Made by a program: the position numbers and the translations under genes
In this document: positions 17,819 to 28,277 of the stretch, piece by piece
Layout: each line of letters opens with the position of its first letter
Numbering within the stretch: the first letter of the stretch is position 1
NCBI GenBank assembly: GCA_000411415.1
Contig: KE150450.1
Location: 188,580-252,579, forward strand
Length of the DNA stretch: 64,000 bases
DNA from: Actinomyces sp. HPA0247
GTDB taxonomy: Bacteria; Actinomycetota; Actinomycetes; Actinomycetales; Actinomycetaceae
Direction of reading: 5' to 3'
The notes under the pieces: model-generated
Databases searched by the model: none
Told to the model about the DNA's origin: nothing
What the model saw: only the letters and a program-made list of their open reading frames with translations

Positions 17819-18217
17819 TCAGTTCACACCGAGGATGTCGGTGACGAACACGAGGGTCGCGCCGCCGGGGATACCCGCCTGCGGGACGCCGCGCTCGCCG
17901 TAGCCGAGCTCGGCGGGGATGGACAGCAGAACGCGGTCACCCACGCGCTTGCCCACGAGGCCCTCATCCCACCCGGGGATAACCATGCCCACGCCAATCT
18001 GGAACGACAGGGCGCCGCCGCGGTCGAAGGAGTTGTCGAAGTCATTCTTCGAGCCGAAGACCGCACCGTAGTAGTGGCACGTGATCGTGTCGCCGGCCTC
18101 GACGACCTGACCGTCGCCAGCGTGCAGGACCTCGACGACGAGCTCGCCGGACGGAGTGCCATCGAACGCGAGGACGGGCTTACGACCGAATTCGCCGGTC
18201 ACAGAAATGTTTTCCAT
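17819..18217 (-). CDS. FKBP-type peptidyl-prolyl cis-trans isomerase
   Basis: A 132-residue single-domain FKBP. The aromatic pocket residues appear in F-D-N-S-F-D-R-G, VIPGWDEGLVG and L-G-Y-G-E-R-G-V, and the strand A-T-L-V-F-V-T-D-I-L-G-V ends the protein. No signal peptide is present, so it is cytoplasmic. ATG 18217 with GGAAAG upstream is chosen over an upstream frame extension. The Bax-inhibitor-like gene lies 37 bp upstream on the same strand. Confidence 0.93.
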   Translation of the reverse strand: MENISVTGEFGRKPVLAFDGTPSGELVVEVLHAGDGQVVEAGDTITCHYYGAVFGSKNDFDNSFDRGGALSFQIGVGMVIPGWDEGLVGKRVGDRVLLSIPAELGYGERGVPQAGIPGGATLVFVTDILGVN

Positions 18218-18254
18218 GGTGTCTTTCCTTGAGGTAAATCGGTGGAGCGGCGCC

Positions 18255-19241
18255 TCAGTTGCGGCGCATGAGGTAGGACAGGATCTTGAGGATCTCAAGG
18301 TAGATCCAAATGACGTCGGTCATGATCGCGAAGGTGCACAGCCACGCGTACTTCACGGGCACGTTGCTCGCGACGCCCACCTTCACCGCGTCAAAGTCAC
18401 GGACGAGGCACAGCACGCCGATGAAGACGGCGAGAACGCCGATGATGACGCCGAGCGGAATACCGAAAACCGTGATGCTGTTGACGGCCCGCATGTTCAC
18501 CATGCCGCTCACCGACAGCGCGAAGGTGACGAGGTAGTAGAAGAAGAAAGCAAGGGAACCGATGCCCGCGACGCGGGTCAGCGTCGACGAGTTACGCACG
18601 AAGCCCAGCATGAAGGCAGCCAAGGTCGTGCCGATGACGACGAGGGTCGCCAGAACCGCGCTGATCACGATACCCGGGAAGTAGGACTCAAAGGTGTAGG
18701 AGATCACGCCGAGGCTAAAGCCCTCAATGAGGGAATAGGTGACGATGGCACCCGGGCGAATCTTCTTCGAGAACTGGATGAAGATCGCCAGGCCCAGCGT
18801 CACAGCGCACGAGGCGAAGAACAACACCAGCGCGACGTCCATCGCAACGATGCCCGTCATCCACCCGGCCGTCGCACCCACGAGAAGCAGTCCGAAGCAC
18901 ATGATGGACTTGACCACGACGTCGTCGAAGGTCATCGTCCCGCGGTCCACCGCGTCGGCGGCGGGAGCGTTCATCATTGCCTCGTAGGAGGCCATGGAAT
19001 CGTTATAAGCGCCCTGATGGTCCTGAGGAACGCCGTACACGGGCGCTCCCTGGGGCGCCGGATAGGTGGTCTGCGCGGCGTCGCCGACTCCGCCCTGCGC
19101 GTAGGGGTTCATCGAACCGCCGTAGGGATTGGGCGCCTGCTGCGAGGCGGGCTGGTACCCCGGCATCGCCGGGTATCCGGCGGGAGTCGTCTGCTGGGTC
19201 GACCAGTCTTTCACGATCGAATTCATCACCGGGTTGGCCAT
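18255..19241 (-). CDS. Bax inhibitor-1/YccA family membrane protein
   Basis: The 328-residue protein has a Gln/Pro/Tyr/Gly-rich cytoplasmic N-terminus (about 1-85) followed by seven hydrophobic helices. Conserved features include E-G-F-S-L-G in the third or fourth helix and the final helix ending L-K-I-L-S-Y-L. Family members may act as pH-sensitive calcium leak channels; in bacteria the role is unknown. CAAGGAGGAAAT precedes ATG 19241. It probably shares a transcript with the FKBP gene. Confidence 0.88.
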   Translation of the reverse strand: MANPVMNSIVKDWSTQQTTPAGYPAMPGYQPASQQAPNPYGGSMNPYAQGGVGDAAQTTYPAPQGAPVYGVPQDHQGAYNDSMASYEAMMNAPAADAVDRGTMTFDDVVVKSIMCFGLLLVGATAGWMTGIVAMDVALVLFFASCAVTLGLAIFIQFSKKIRPGAIVTYSLIEGFSLGVISYTFESYFPGIVISAVLATLVVIGTTLAAFMLGFVRNSSTLTRVAGIGSLAFFFYYLVTFALSVSGMVNMRAVNSITVFGIPLGVIIGVLAVFIGVLCLVRDFDAVKVGVASNVPVKYAWLCTFAIMTDVIWIYLEILKILSYLMRRN

Positions 19242-19397
19242 ATTTCCTCCTTGGTCAGTGATGTGCTGCCACTAGTGTCGCACGTGGCACCCACAAGTGG
19301 GAAACGTTCCATTATGCGCGCAGCGCAACCCGGCGTCCACGCGAGGTCAGGTGTGCGCGCACCGATCCCCAGCCTCGTCGATAAGGCCTGCCGTCAG

Positions 19398-19471
19398 TAC
19401 CCCCGGTGGGACTCGAACCCACAACACACCGATTTTAAGTCGGTTGCCTCTGCCAATTGGGCCACGGGGGC
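19398..19471 (-). tRNA. tRNA-Leu (anticodon UAA) with a short variable loop
   Basis: The cloverleaf folds well: acceptor GCCCCCG/CGGGGGT (first pair G:U), D stem GCC/GGC, anticodon stem ACCGA/TCGGT with loop CTTAAAA, 5-base variable region GTGTT, T stem GTGGG/CCCAC with loop TTCGAGT, discriminator A and no encoded CCA. The anticodon bases 34-36 read TAA, which decodes leucine UUA. The 74-base length and class I variable loop are unlike the long-arm leucine tRNAs of most bacteria. Confidence 0.85.
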
Positions 19472-19524
19472 GCGCCCGGGCGCAGGTCCAGCCTACGGGA
19501 GGCTGGCGCTCGCCTCAAGCTCCG

Positions 19525-20493
19525 TCAGATCATCGCCTGAGCGATGCCGTCAAGAATGTCATGCTCGGAGGTAACGACCTGCTCAATCGGATGCCCGGCA
19601 GCCTTGGCACGGTCGAGCACGCGCGTCACGATACGACTCCAGATGAGCGCGCCGGCGGCGATGACGTCCTCGCGGCCCTCAGGCATGAAGCCCAGGGAGG
19701 CCTTCACGAACGTCGGCTGATCGACCATGAAACGCACGGCTTCCTCGAACTGCGCGGCGCTCAAGCGGGCGCCGTGGATGCGTTCGGGCTGGTAGGAGGT
19801 CAGGCCAAGCGCCTGAGCGGTCAGCGTGGTAACCGTGCCCGCGACACCCACGAGGGAGCGCACGCGCGCCAGATCCACGGACTTTTCGGCGCGATCGAGC
19901 TGCTCATCAATCCATGCAATGGCTCGCTCCTGATCCGCAGCGGGCACGCCGCCGGTGGGGTCCACGTCGGAGAAGAACTTCTCGGTGACGCGCACGGCAC
20001 CCATGTCGATCGAGATCGCCTGCTCGACGCGTGTCGCGCCCAGCACCAGCTCAGTCGAGCCACCGCCGATGTCGACGACCAGCATCGGGGCGGCGACAGA
20101 CTCACCGAGCCCGCTCACCGCGCCATTGAAGGACAGGGAGGCTTCCTCCGTGCCGACGACAACCTCGGGCTCCACGCCGATGACAGCCTTGATCTGACGC
20201 ACGAAATCCGCGCTGTTGGAAGCATCGCGCGTCGCCGAGGTCGCCACGAAGCGGGTCTTCGTCGCACCCAGGGCCTCGATCATGCGCTGATACTCGACCG
20301 TAGCCTCCACCGTGCGCTCAATCGCCGCAGGATCCAGGTAGCCGCGCGCATCCACGCCCTGCCCCAGGCGCACGATGCGCATCTGTCGGGTCAGGTCGGC
20401 GAGGTGCGGGCGACCGCTTTCATCAATATGCCCGTCGGCGACGAGCAGTCGGATCGAATTGGTTCCACAGTCAATGGCAGCTACGCGGGTCAT
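19525..20493 (-). CDS. ppx: Ppx/GppA family exopolyphosphatase
   Basis: A 322-residue ASKHA-fold phosphatase that cleaves polyphosphate or pppGpp. Nucleotide-binding loops are visible as DCGTNSIRLLV (8-18), the T-S-A-T-R-D-A-S-N motif near 108, and D-I-G-G-G-S-T-E-L near 146. It is the short actinobacterial form, without the HD-like C-terminal domain of E. coli Ppx. It is the last gene of the eno-divIC-DUF501-ppx series, an arrangement common in actinobacteria. The tRNA gene lies just downstream. Confidence 0.9.
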   Translation of the reverse strand: MTRVAAIDCGTNSIRLLVADGHIDESGRPHLADLTRQMRIVRLGQGVDARGYLDPAAIERTVEATVEYQRMIEALGATKTRFVATSATRDASNSADFVRQIKAVIGVEPEVVVGTEEASLSFNGAVSGLGESVAAPMLVVDIGGGSTELVLGATRVEQAISIDMGAVRVTEKFFSDVDPTGGVPAADQERAIAWIDEQLDRAEKSVDLARVRSLVGVAGTVTTLTAQALGLTSYQPERIHGARLSAAQFEEAVRFMVDQPTFVKASLGFMPEGREDVIAAGALIWSRIVTRVLDRAKAAGHPIEQVVTSEHDILDGIAQAMI

Positions 20494-20553
20494 CGCTTCG
20501 TTTCTGGTCGTGTGTGTCCCGGACGAGGCCGGGGCGAACGTTAGTGGGGCCGC

Positions 20554-21063
20554 TCAGCAGGAGCAGCGCTCGGTGGAAAACAGGCCGCGCTCTGCGAGCA
20601 TCGCGAGCGCACGATCACCGATCGGGTTGACGCCGGGACCCGCGGCCAGGGAGTGCCCGACGAGAGCGTGCAGGCACTTGACGCGCGTGGGCATACCGCC
20701 CGCACTGACGCCCGAGATTTCGGGGACGTCACCCAGGGACAGGCGCGCCTGGATGTATGCCTCGTGGGCGCGCGCGTAGGCGGCGCGCAGCTCCTCGTCC
20801 TGCTCCAGCTCCTCGTTGAAGGTCTCCATGACGTGCTCGGCCTCAAGAGTCGAGGCACCCTTCACGGCAGCCGGGTGCGTCAGGTAGTACGTCGTGGGGA
20901 ACGGCGTCCCGTCGGGCAGGCGCGGCGCAGTGGCCACGACAGTGGGCCGACCGCACACGCATCGCGCGGCGATACCGACAACTCCTCGGGGCACGCGCCC
21001 AAGCTGGCTGCGCAGGACCTCCAGGTCCTCTTCGGTGGCGTCGGTGGTGTTAACGAGGCTCAT
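20554..21063 (-). CDS. DUF501 family protein
   Basis: The 169-residue protein matches DUF501. Features are L-G-R-V-P-R-G-V-V-G-I-A-A-R-C-V-C-G-R-P, then P-F-P-T-T-Y-Y-L-T-H-P near residue 58, and G-G-M-P-T-R-V-K-C-L-H-A-L near 126. The conserved Cys and His residues suggest a metal site, but no activity is established. Start ATG 21063 overlaps the stop of the divIC-like gene (ATGA). Confidence 0.88.
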   Translation of the reverse strand: MSLVNTTDATEEDLEVLRSQLGRVPRGVVGIAARCVCGRPTVVATAPRLPDGTPFPTTYYLTHPAAVKGASTLEAEHVMETFNEELEQDEELRAAYARAHEAYIQARLSLGDVPEISGVSAGGMPTRVKCLHALVGHSLAAGPGVNPIGDRALAMLAERGLFSTERCSC

Positions 21064-21809
21064 TCTCCGCTTTCTTGGCCGGTGGTCGTCGCCTGTCCCG
21101 ACTGGCTGGTGTCAGCCGACGGGATGGGCGTCGTCGTGGGCGGCTGATCCGCCTTCCCCACTAGGATAGCGAGCTGCTGCACCCAGGGGCGCGCCGGTCC
21201 AGTCGAGGCCGCGGCGGCAGTCAAGGCGGAATCCTGGTATTGCGGCCCCGGATCCACCACCGTGTATTGAGTCTCACCGGGGCGAACGTATCCGAGGCGT
21301 TCGCGCGCCTGCGTCGAGATGTAGTCGGGGTCATTCCATAGATCCAGCTGTCGTTGCATGTCGGCGTTCTTCTGCTGCTGCTCCGCAACCTGGGCCTTAA
21401 TCTGCGCCAGTTCACGTTCCTGCTGCCACCACTGGTACAGGCTGGGCACAAGCATGACGGACAGGATCGCCGCCACCGTCAAAACGACGACGAGGCGCGT
21501 GGACACGTCGAGGCCACCGATCGACAGGATGGAACGTCCCTCCCCCGTCGGTCGCGTCGACGTCTTCTTCTCCGCGCGCCTCTCAGAGCGGAAGAAACGG
21601 CGACCGGCACCCTCCTGCCGCTTCTCTTTCGTGGCCTTCACGCGCTTCTTCGCCGAGGCCTCGGCTCCCTTCGAGGACTTCGCGGCCTTTGCGGCAGCCC
21701 TGCGCTGACGCGACTTTTCCGCGTTAATCTCACGAGTCGTACGCGCCGCCTCCGACGAGGAGGAGCGACGACGCGAGGAGGGGCGGGAGGAAGGACGACG
21801 ACTAGCCAT
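21060..21809 (-). CDS. FtsB/DivIC family septum formation initiator
   Basis: The 249-residue protein has a very basic Ser/Arg/Lys-rich cytoplasmic N-terminus of about 100 residues, one membrane helix (about 104-124), a short extracytoplasmic coiled-coil (about 130-152) and the family motif D-P-D-Y-I-S-T-Q-A-R-E-R-L-G-Y-V-R-P-G-E near 158. DivIC-like proteins bridge the divisome. The C-terminal 60 residues are Thr/Gln/Pro-rich and variable. Both the long basic N-terminus and the overlap with the DUF501 gene are typical of actinobacteria. Confidence 0.9.
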   Translation of the reverse strand: MASRRPSSRPSSRRRSSSSEAARTTREINAEKSRQRRAAAKAAKSSKGAEASAKKRVKATKEKRQEGAGRRFFRSERRAEKKTSTRPTGEGRSILSIGGLDVSTRLVVVLTVAAILSVMLVPSLYQWWQQERELAQIKAQVAEQQQKNADMQRQLDLWNDPDYISTQARERLGYVRPGETQYTVVDPGPQYQDSALTAAAASTGPARPWVQQLAILVGKADQPPTTTPIPSADTSQSGQATTTGQESGE

Positions 21810-21856
21810 TCTTCTATCGTGCCCTACATCGACACATTTAGCTGATCCCCACGCCG

Positions 21857-21894
21857 AAAAAACTCCGCGCGGACCCTTGCGGGCCCGCGCGGAG
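21857..21894 (-). terminator. eno terminator
   Basis: On the reverse strand CTCCGCGCGGGCCC pairs with its complement in a 32-base hairpin (21863-21894) and is followed by six T (plus-strand A at 21857-21862), 22 bases after the eno stop. Confidence 0.92.
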
Positions 21895-21916
21895 CTATGC
21901 GGCTAGTTGCCTAGAC

Positions 21917-23263
<1,347 letters not shown>

Positions 23264-23294
23264 TCACCCCCGGCGAGGGGGACGTTGTGTGGTG

Positions 23295-23310
23295 CGGGGC
23301 TTTCGCCCCG
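23295..23310. terminator. short GC hairpin upstream of eno
   Basis: CGGGGC and GCCCCG flank a TTTC loop on the plus strand (GAAA on the minus strand, a GNRA-type loop), followed on the plus strand by ACTTTTG. It lies between the lipoprotein gene and eno. T-residues are on the wrong side for the minus-strand genes, so its role is unclear. Confidence 0.4.
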
Positions 23311-23378
23311 ACTTTTGTGCCCGGACAAGCGACATTAGTCCCTGCCGAGAGCACTGTGAGCGAATACTCACACGTCCG

Positions 23379-23972
23379 TCAGTTGGCGCTGCCGCCGCCC
23401 ATGAGCGACGCCAGGTTGTTGTCCTTCTGACCGGAGACTGCATCGCCGAACATCGGCGTCGTCGCACCCTGCGCTCCGCCCAGCGAGGGCTGGACGAAAC
23501 GCGGGTTCACGCGCACGTCGGAGCTGTCGCGGGCATCAGCGATGACCTGGTTGAGCTGTGGCACGACCGAGGGATTGGCCTGCGCGACCTGGTTGAGGTT
23601 CTGGGTGAGCAGGATCGACTTCACGGTCGCGCGGGTGGCGGGGCCCAGCGTGCCGAGAGACTGATCCCCCAGCTGCTCGGATGCGCGCGCGGCAATCTGG
23701 TCGATCTGCTCGTCGGAGACTTCTGCGCCCACAGAGGCACCGGCGGCCTCCAGAAGCGGCAGGTTCACGAGCTGCGAGCGAATCTGCGAATCGCTAATCT
23801 GCTGGCCACTCATGAGCACAGACATCTGCTGGGCGGCCTGCGCCACCTCCTCGTTGGAGTACGAGCCGGACGAGCTGACGACGGCAGCGCCGGGATGGGC
23901 GGAGCATGCCCCCATTCCCAGTCCTGCGGCCACGATCAGGGCGGCGGTGGCGAGCTGGCGTGTGTAGCGCAC
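23379..23972 (-). CDS. secreted lipoprotein with SurA-like N-terminal region
   Basis: A 197-residue lipoprotein. The signal sequence ends in the lipobox G-M-G-A-C, with the lipidated Cys near residue 23. The helical region that follows (S-Y-S-N-E-E-V-A-Q-A-A) resembles the N-terminal segment of SurA-like chaperones, without a parvulin domain. GTG 23972 with GGAAGGA upstream is chosen. It lies 60 bp downstream of mfd on the same strand, an order repeated in many actinobacteria. Function is inferred only from the fold-like pattern. Confidence 0.75.
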   Translation of the reverse strand: MRYTRQLATAALIVAAGLGMGACSAHPGAAVVSSSGSYSNEEVAQAAQQMSVLMSGQQISDSQIRSQLVNLPLLEAAGASVGAEVSDEQIDQIAARASEQLGDQSLGTLGPATRATVKSILLTQNLNQVAQANPSVVPQLNQVIADARDSSDVRVNPRFVQPSLGGAQGATTPMFGDAVSGQKDNNLASLMGGGSAN

Positions 23973-24032
23973 GAGCGTTCCTTCCTCAGATGTGTTGCGA
24001 CGCAATAGGACCAGTGTATTCCACCACAGGCA

Positions 24033-27000
24033 CTACTCGCCAAAAGGCACAAGAATCTTGGTCACCAGAGTCTCCACCCATTCCAGGAGCGGGCCGTCGG
24101 TGAGCGGTGAGCCGCCGACACGCGACGTGAGGGGCAGCGGGACGAGGACCTGGCGGACGGCGGCCTTGATGACCGTTCCGGGGTGCAGGCGCTTGAGGCG
24201 CATCACCTGGGAATCGCGCAGCTCGACCGGGGAGACGCGCAGGTACTTGCCCTGCGTGACGATCTCCGTGATCCCAGCGCGGCGCACGATCTCGCGCAGG
24301 CGTGCGACGGCGAAGAGCAGGTCGACCTGGGGTGGGATGGGACCGTAGCGGTCGACGAGTTCCTCTCGCACGTCCGCTTCCTGTTCGGGCGTGGAGACGG
24401 CCGCGATCTTCGCGTAGACCTCGAGGCGCAGGCGCTCGCCGCGCACGTAGCCGTCGGGAATGTGCGCGTCGACCTGCAGATCCATGCGCACGTCCGTCTT
24501 CTCAGCCGGAGCGTCGCCTCGGTAGGCGGCGACCGCGTCGGAGACCATGCGCACGTACAGGTCGAATCCGACGCCTTCGACGTGGCCGGACTGCGCCCCT
24601 CCCAGGAGGTTGCCGGCGCCTCGGATCTCAAGGTCGCGCTGGGCAACCGCGAGGCCCGCACCCAGCTCGGTGTTCGCGGCGATCGTCTTGAGGCGCTCGT
24701 GCGCGGTCTCGGTCAACGCCTTGTCGCCCGGGTAGAAGAAGTACGCGTAGGCGCGTTCGCGGCCTCGTCCGACGCGCCCGCGCAGCTGGTGAAGCTGGGA
24801 CAGGCCGAAGACGTCGGCGCGGTCCACGATAAGCGTGTTCGCGTTGGAGATGTCCAGGCCGGTTTCAACGATGGTCGTGCACACGAGGACGTCGAACTCG
24901 TGGTTCCAGAAGTCCTGGATGACGGCCTCAAGCTGATGCTCGTTCATCTTGCCGTGAGCGGTGCGCACGCGCGCCTCGGGGACCAGCTCAGAGATATGAG
25001 CGGCGACCGAGGAGATCGAGTCAACGCGGTTGTGCACGTAGAAGACCTGTCCGTCGCGCAGGAGTTCGCGGCGGACCGCGGCGCTGACCTGGGCGTCCGT
25101 GTAGGCGCCGACGAAGGTCAGGACCGGCTGTCGCTCCTCTGGCGGGGTCTGGAGAATCGACATCTCGCGGATGCCGGAGATCGCCATCTCGAGGGTACGC
25201 GGGATGGGGGTGGCGGACATGGACAGGACGTCCACGTCGGTGCGCAGGGCCTTGAGGGTCTCCTTGTGTTCGACGCCGAAGCGCTGCTCCTCGTCGATGA
25301 TGACGAGGCCGAGCTTCTTGAAGGAGACGGTGCCGGTCAGCAGCGAGTGGGTGCCGATCACCAGGTCGACCTCGCCCGAGGCCAAGCCCGCCTTGACCTC
25401 CTCGGTTTCCTTCGGCGTCGAGAAGCGCGACAGGGTGCCGATGTGTACGGGGAACCCGGCGTAGCGCTCGGCGAAGGTTTCGGCGTGCTGGGTGACCAGC
25501 AGGGTCGTGGGTACGAGGACCGCGACCTGGTAGCCGTCCTGAATGGCCTTGAACGCAGCGCGCACGGCGATCTCGGTCTTGCCGTAACCGACGTCACCGG
25601 TGAGCAGGCGGTCCATGGGCACGGGCTTTTCCATGTCGGCCTTGACCTCGTCGATGGTGACGAGCTGGTCGGGGGTCTCGACGTAGGGGAAAGCATCCTC
25701 GAGTTCGCGCTGCCAGGGGGTGTCGGGGCCGAAGGCGTGGCCCTTCGTCTGCTGACGCACGGCGTACAGGCGGATGAGTTCCTTGGCGACCTCGTTGACG
25801 GCCTTCTTCGCGCGGGCCTTGGTTTTCGCCCAGTCGGCGCCGCCCATCTTGGTCAGGGACGGCTCGTCGGATCCGGTGTACTTCGAGATCTGGTCGAGCG
25901 CATCGGTGGGGACGAAGAGCCGGTCGGCGGGCTGACCGCGCTTGGAGGGCGCGTATTCGATGACGAGGTAGTCGCGCGTCGAGGCGGCATCCCCACGCCC
26001 GATTGTGCGGGAGACCAGCTCGATGAAGCGTCCGATGCCGTGCTGGTCGTGAACGATGTAATCCCCTGGATGCAGGGTGAGCGGGTCCACGCCCTTGCGC
26101 CTGCGCGAGGGCATGCGTCGCATGTCGCGCGTGGATGCGCCGGCACGTCCGGTGAGGTCGCCTTCGGTGAGGATCGCGATCTTGAGGTGGGGCGCGACGA
26201 ATCCGACGCCCGCCTGCGCGGTCGTAATCGTGACGAGGCCGGGGTCGGGGCGCGCTTCCACGTTGTCCGCGAGCGCGGCCGGGCACGAGGCGTCGGTGAG
26301 GATGGAGCGGATGCGTCGACCCGGGCCGGGGCCTTCGGTGGTGACGACGATGCGCCAGCCGTCGCGGGCCAGGTCGGTGAGGTCGGCGGCGGCTCGGGCG
26401 AAGTCTCCGCGGTAGGGGTGCACGTCTCGGGCGCCCACGCGCATGAGGGTGGGCGAGACGACGACGGGCGCAGGGCCGTCCGCTGAGGGCGAGTCGGCCT
26501 TGGCCTCGTCGATCGCGGAGGCGAGGTCGGCGGGCGGCAGGTCGGTAAGTTCCCACCAGGGGCGCGTGCCACTCCCCCACAGGTCGGATAGGTCCAGGAA
26601 CGAGGCCTTGGAGGCCTCGAGCGGGGTGTCGCCTCCTCCTGCGGCGGCGCTCCACGCGGCGGCGAGGAACTCCTCGGTCGTGGCGACCAGGTCGGCGGCG
26701 CGGGCACGGATGCGTTCGGGGTCGGAGGCGAGGATCGGCGATCCCGCGGGCAGCAGATCGAGGAGGGATTCCATGCCGCTGACCAGAATCGGGGCGAGGG
26801 ATTCAATGCCGGGGGCTGCGATTCCCTCGGCGGCGAGGGTCAGCATCTCAGCGGCGCCGGGCAGGCGGTCGGCGGCCTCGCGGGCGCGGGCGCGCACGGC
26901 TTGGGTCAGGAGGAGCTCGCGGCAGGGCACGGCCCACAGACCGTCGGTGGCCTCGCCGAGGGTTCGCTGGTCGGAGACGGAGAAGGCGCGGATGTCGTCG

Positions 27001-27617
27001 ACTTCGTCGCCCCACAGTTCGACGCGCAGCGGGTGAGGCTCCTGAGGCGGGAAGACGTCGAGAATGCCGCCGCGCACGCTCATCTGGCCGCGGCCTTCGA
27101 CCATGTCGACGCGCTCGTAGCCGAGCTCGGCCAGTCGGTTCGTCACGTCGGTGAGGTCGAGGATGTCGCCGGTGCGCACGCGCACGGGTTCGAGGTCCGC
27201 CAGGCCTGAGATGATCGGCTGGAGGAAGGCGCGGATCGGCACGACAAGGACGGACAGCGGGCCCGCGCTCTCATCCCCTTCGATGGGGTGGACGAGGCGG
27301 CGCAGGACCGCGATGCGGCGCGCCATCGTGTCGACCTGGGGCGACAGACGCTCGTGGGGCAGGGTTTCCCACGCGGGCAGCATGGCGACGCCCGGGATCC
27401 ACGAGGCCAGGGCGTTGGTCAGCGACTCAGCGTCACGCCCGGTGGCCGTAAGGACGACGAGCGGCGTGGCCGCGCGCGAGGCGACGGCCGCGAGGAGGGG
27501 CGGCCTGATGCCAACGGGAGCAACGATTGTGCCCGAGCGGCCCGCCTCGATGGAGTCGGTGGCCGTCTCGATCGCGGGATCAGTGGAGATGTCCGGGAGG
27601 AGTCCGGTGAGTAGCAC
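24033..27617 (-). CDS. mfd: transcription-repair coupling factor Mfd
   Basis: The 1194-residue ATPase removes stalled RNA polymerase and recruits UvrA. Domains in order: UvrB-like N-terminal modules (to about 480), the RNA polymerase-binding domain beginning DYIVHDQHGIGRFIEL, the translocase with Walker A GDVGYGKTEIAVRA, Walker B I-I-D-E-E-Q-R-F-G-V, motif S-A-T-P-I-P-R-T-L, and the C-terminal domain that masks UvrA binding. GTG 27617 follows AAAGG by six bases; GTG 27656 would add 13 residues. Length is normal. Confidence 0.96.
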   Translation of the reverse strand: MLLTGLLPDISTDPAIETATDSIEAGRSGTIVAPVGIRPPLLAAVASRAATPLVVLTATGRDAESLTNALASWIPGVAMLPAWETLPHERLSPQVDTMARRIAVLRRLVHPIEGDESAGPLSVLVVPIRAFLQPIISGLADLEPVRVRTGDILDLTDVTNRLAELGYERVDMVEGRGQMSVRGGILDVFPPQEPHPLRVELWGDEVDDIRAFSVSDQRTLGEATDGLWAVPCRELLLTQAVRARAREAADRLPGAAEMLTLAAEGIAAPGIESLAPILVSGMESLLDLLPAGSPILASDPERIRARAADLVATTEEFLAAAWSAAAGGGDTPLEASKASFLDLSDLWGSGTRPWWELTDLPPADLASAIDEAKADSPSADGPAPVVVSPTLMRVGARDVHPYRGDFARAAADLTDLARDGWRIVVTTEGPGPGRRIRSILTDASCPAALADNVEARPDPGLVTITTAQAGVGFVAPHLKIAILTEGDLTGRAGASTRDMRRMPSRRRKGVDPLTLHPGDYIVHDQHGIGRFIELVSRTIGRGDAASTRDYLVIEYAPSKRGQPADRLFVPTDALDQISKYTGSDEPSLTKMGGADWAKTKARAKKAVNEVAKELIRLYAVRQQTKGHAFGPDTPWQRELEDAFPYVETPDQLVTIDEVKADMEKPVPMDRLLTGDVGYGKTEIAVRAAFKAIQDGYQVAVLVPTTLLVTQHAETFAERYAGFPVHIGTLSRFSTPKETEEVKAGLASGEVDLVIGTHSLLTGTVSFKKLGLVIIDEEQRFGVEHKETLKALRTDVDVLSMSATPIPRTLEMAISGIREMSILQTPPEERQPVLTFVGAYTDAQVSAAVRRELLRDGQVFYVHNRVDSISSVAAHISELVPEARVRTAHGKMNEHQLEAVIQDFWNHEFDVLVCTTIVETGLDISNANTLIVDRADVFGLSQLHQLRGRVGRGRERAYAYFFYPGDKALTETAHERLKTIAANTELGAGLAVAQRDLEIRGAGNLLGGAQSGHVEGVGFDLYVRMVSDAVAAYRGDAPAEKTDVRMDLQVDAHIPDGYVRGERLRLEVYAKIAAVSTPEQEADVREELVDRYGPIPPQVDLLFAVARLREIVRRAGITEIVTQGKYLRVSPVELRDSQVMRLKRLHPGTVIKAAVRQVLVPLPLTSRVGGSPLTDGPLLEWVETLVTKILVPFGE

Positions 27618-27674
27618 GCGCTGCCTTTCGCGGTGAGAGTGCACGGCGGCGCCCAACGTGGGGCGTCACCTTGT

Positions 27675-28277
27675 TCAGGACCCGGTGTGCAGGGCCATCT
27701 GGGTGGGAGCGAATCCCTTGGTGACGATGTCTTCGACGACGTCAGCGGCCTGCTCGAAGGTGACGTCCCAGTCGGGGCGCTCCTTAGCGGGCAGAGCACC
27801 CAGCACGTAGTCAGCAGGGTCCATGCGCCCCGGCGGGCGCCCCACGCCGATGCGCAGGCGAGCGTAGTCGCGCGTGCCCAGATGTTGGCTGAGGGACTTC
27901 AGGCCGTTATGGCCGCCCTCTCCCCCGCCGACCTTGAGGCGCAGCGTGTGCGCGGGCAAATCCATGTCGTCGTGGATGACGAGGATACGCGAGGGCGGGA
28001 TCTTCAGGAAGGATGCGAGGGCGCTGATCGGCCCGCCGGACGTGTTCATGTAGCTGTCGGAGCGGGCCAGGACCACGCGGGGGCCGGGCACGCCGCCGGG
28101 GCCGATCCCCAGGCGTACATCGGCGGTGTGTGTACGCGAACGATGCGACGTCAGGGTCGCACCGCCGCGCGAGGCGAGCACGTCAAGGGTCAAGTACCCG
28201 ACATTGTGTCGAGTGGAGGCATACTGCGCGCCGGGGTTACCTAACCCGACGACGAGCCACGGTCCGTCAGTCGTCAT
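27675..28277 (-). CDS. pth: peptidyl-tRNA hydrolase
   Basis: The 200-residue enzyme recycles peptidyl-tRNA. The active-site motif VVGLGNPGAQYASTRHNVGY (residues 9-28) carries the catalytic His and the key Asn. N-T-S-G near 79, I-H-D-D-M-D-L near 103 and G-G-H-N-G-L-K-S near 121 are also conserved. ATG 28277 lies 11 bp inside the 3' end of the SGNH hydrolase gene, so the two are coupled. mfd follows after 57 bp. Confidence 0.96.
   Translation of the reverse strand: MTTDGPWLVVGLGNPGAQYASTRHNVGYLTLDVLASRGGATLTSHRSRTHTADVRLGIGPGGVPGPRVVLARSDSYMNTSGGPISALASFLKIPPSRILVIHDDMDLPAHTLRLKVGGGEGGHNGLKSLSQHLGTRDYARLRIGVGRPPGRMDPADYVLGALPAKERPDWDVTFEQAADVVEDIVTKGFAPTQMALHTGS

Noticed and set aside
24183..26486. 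A 767-codon frame antisense to mfd
   Set aside because: The mfd frame holds all motifs; the antisense product has none.
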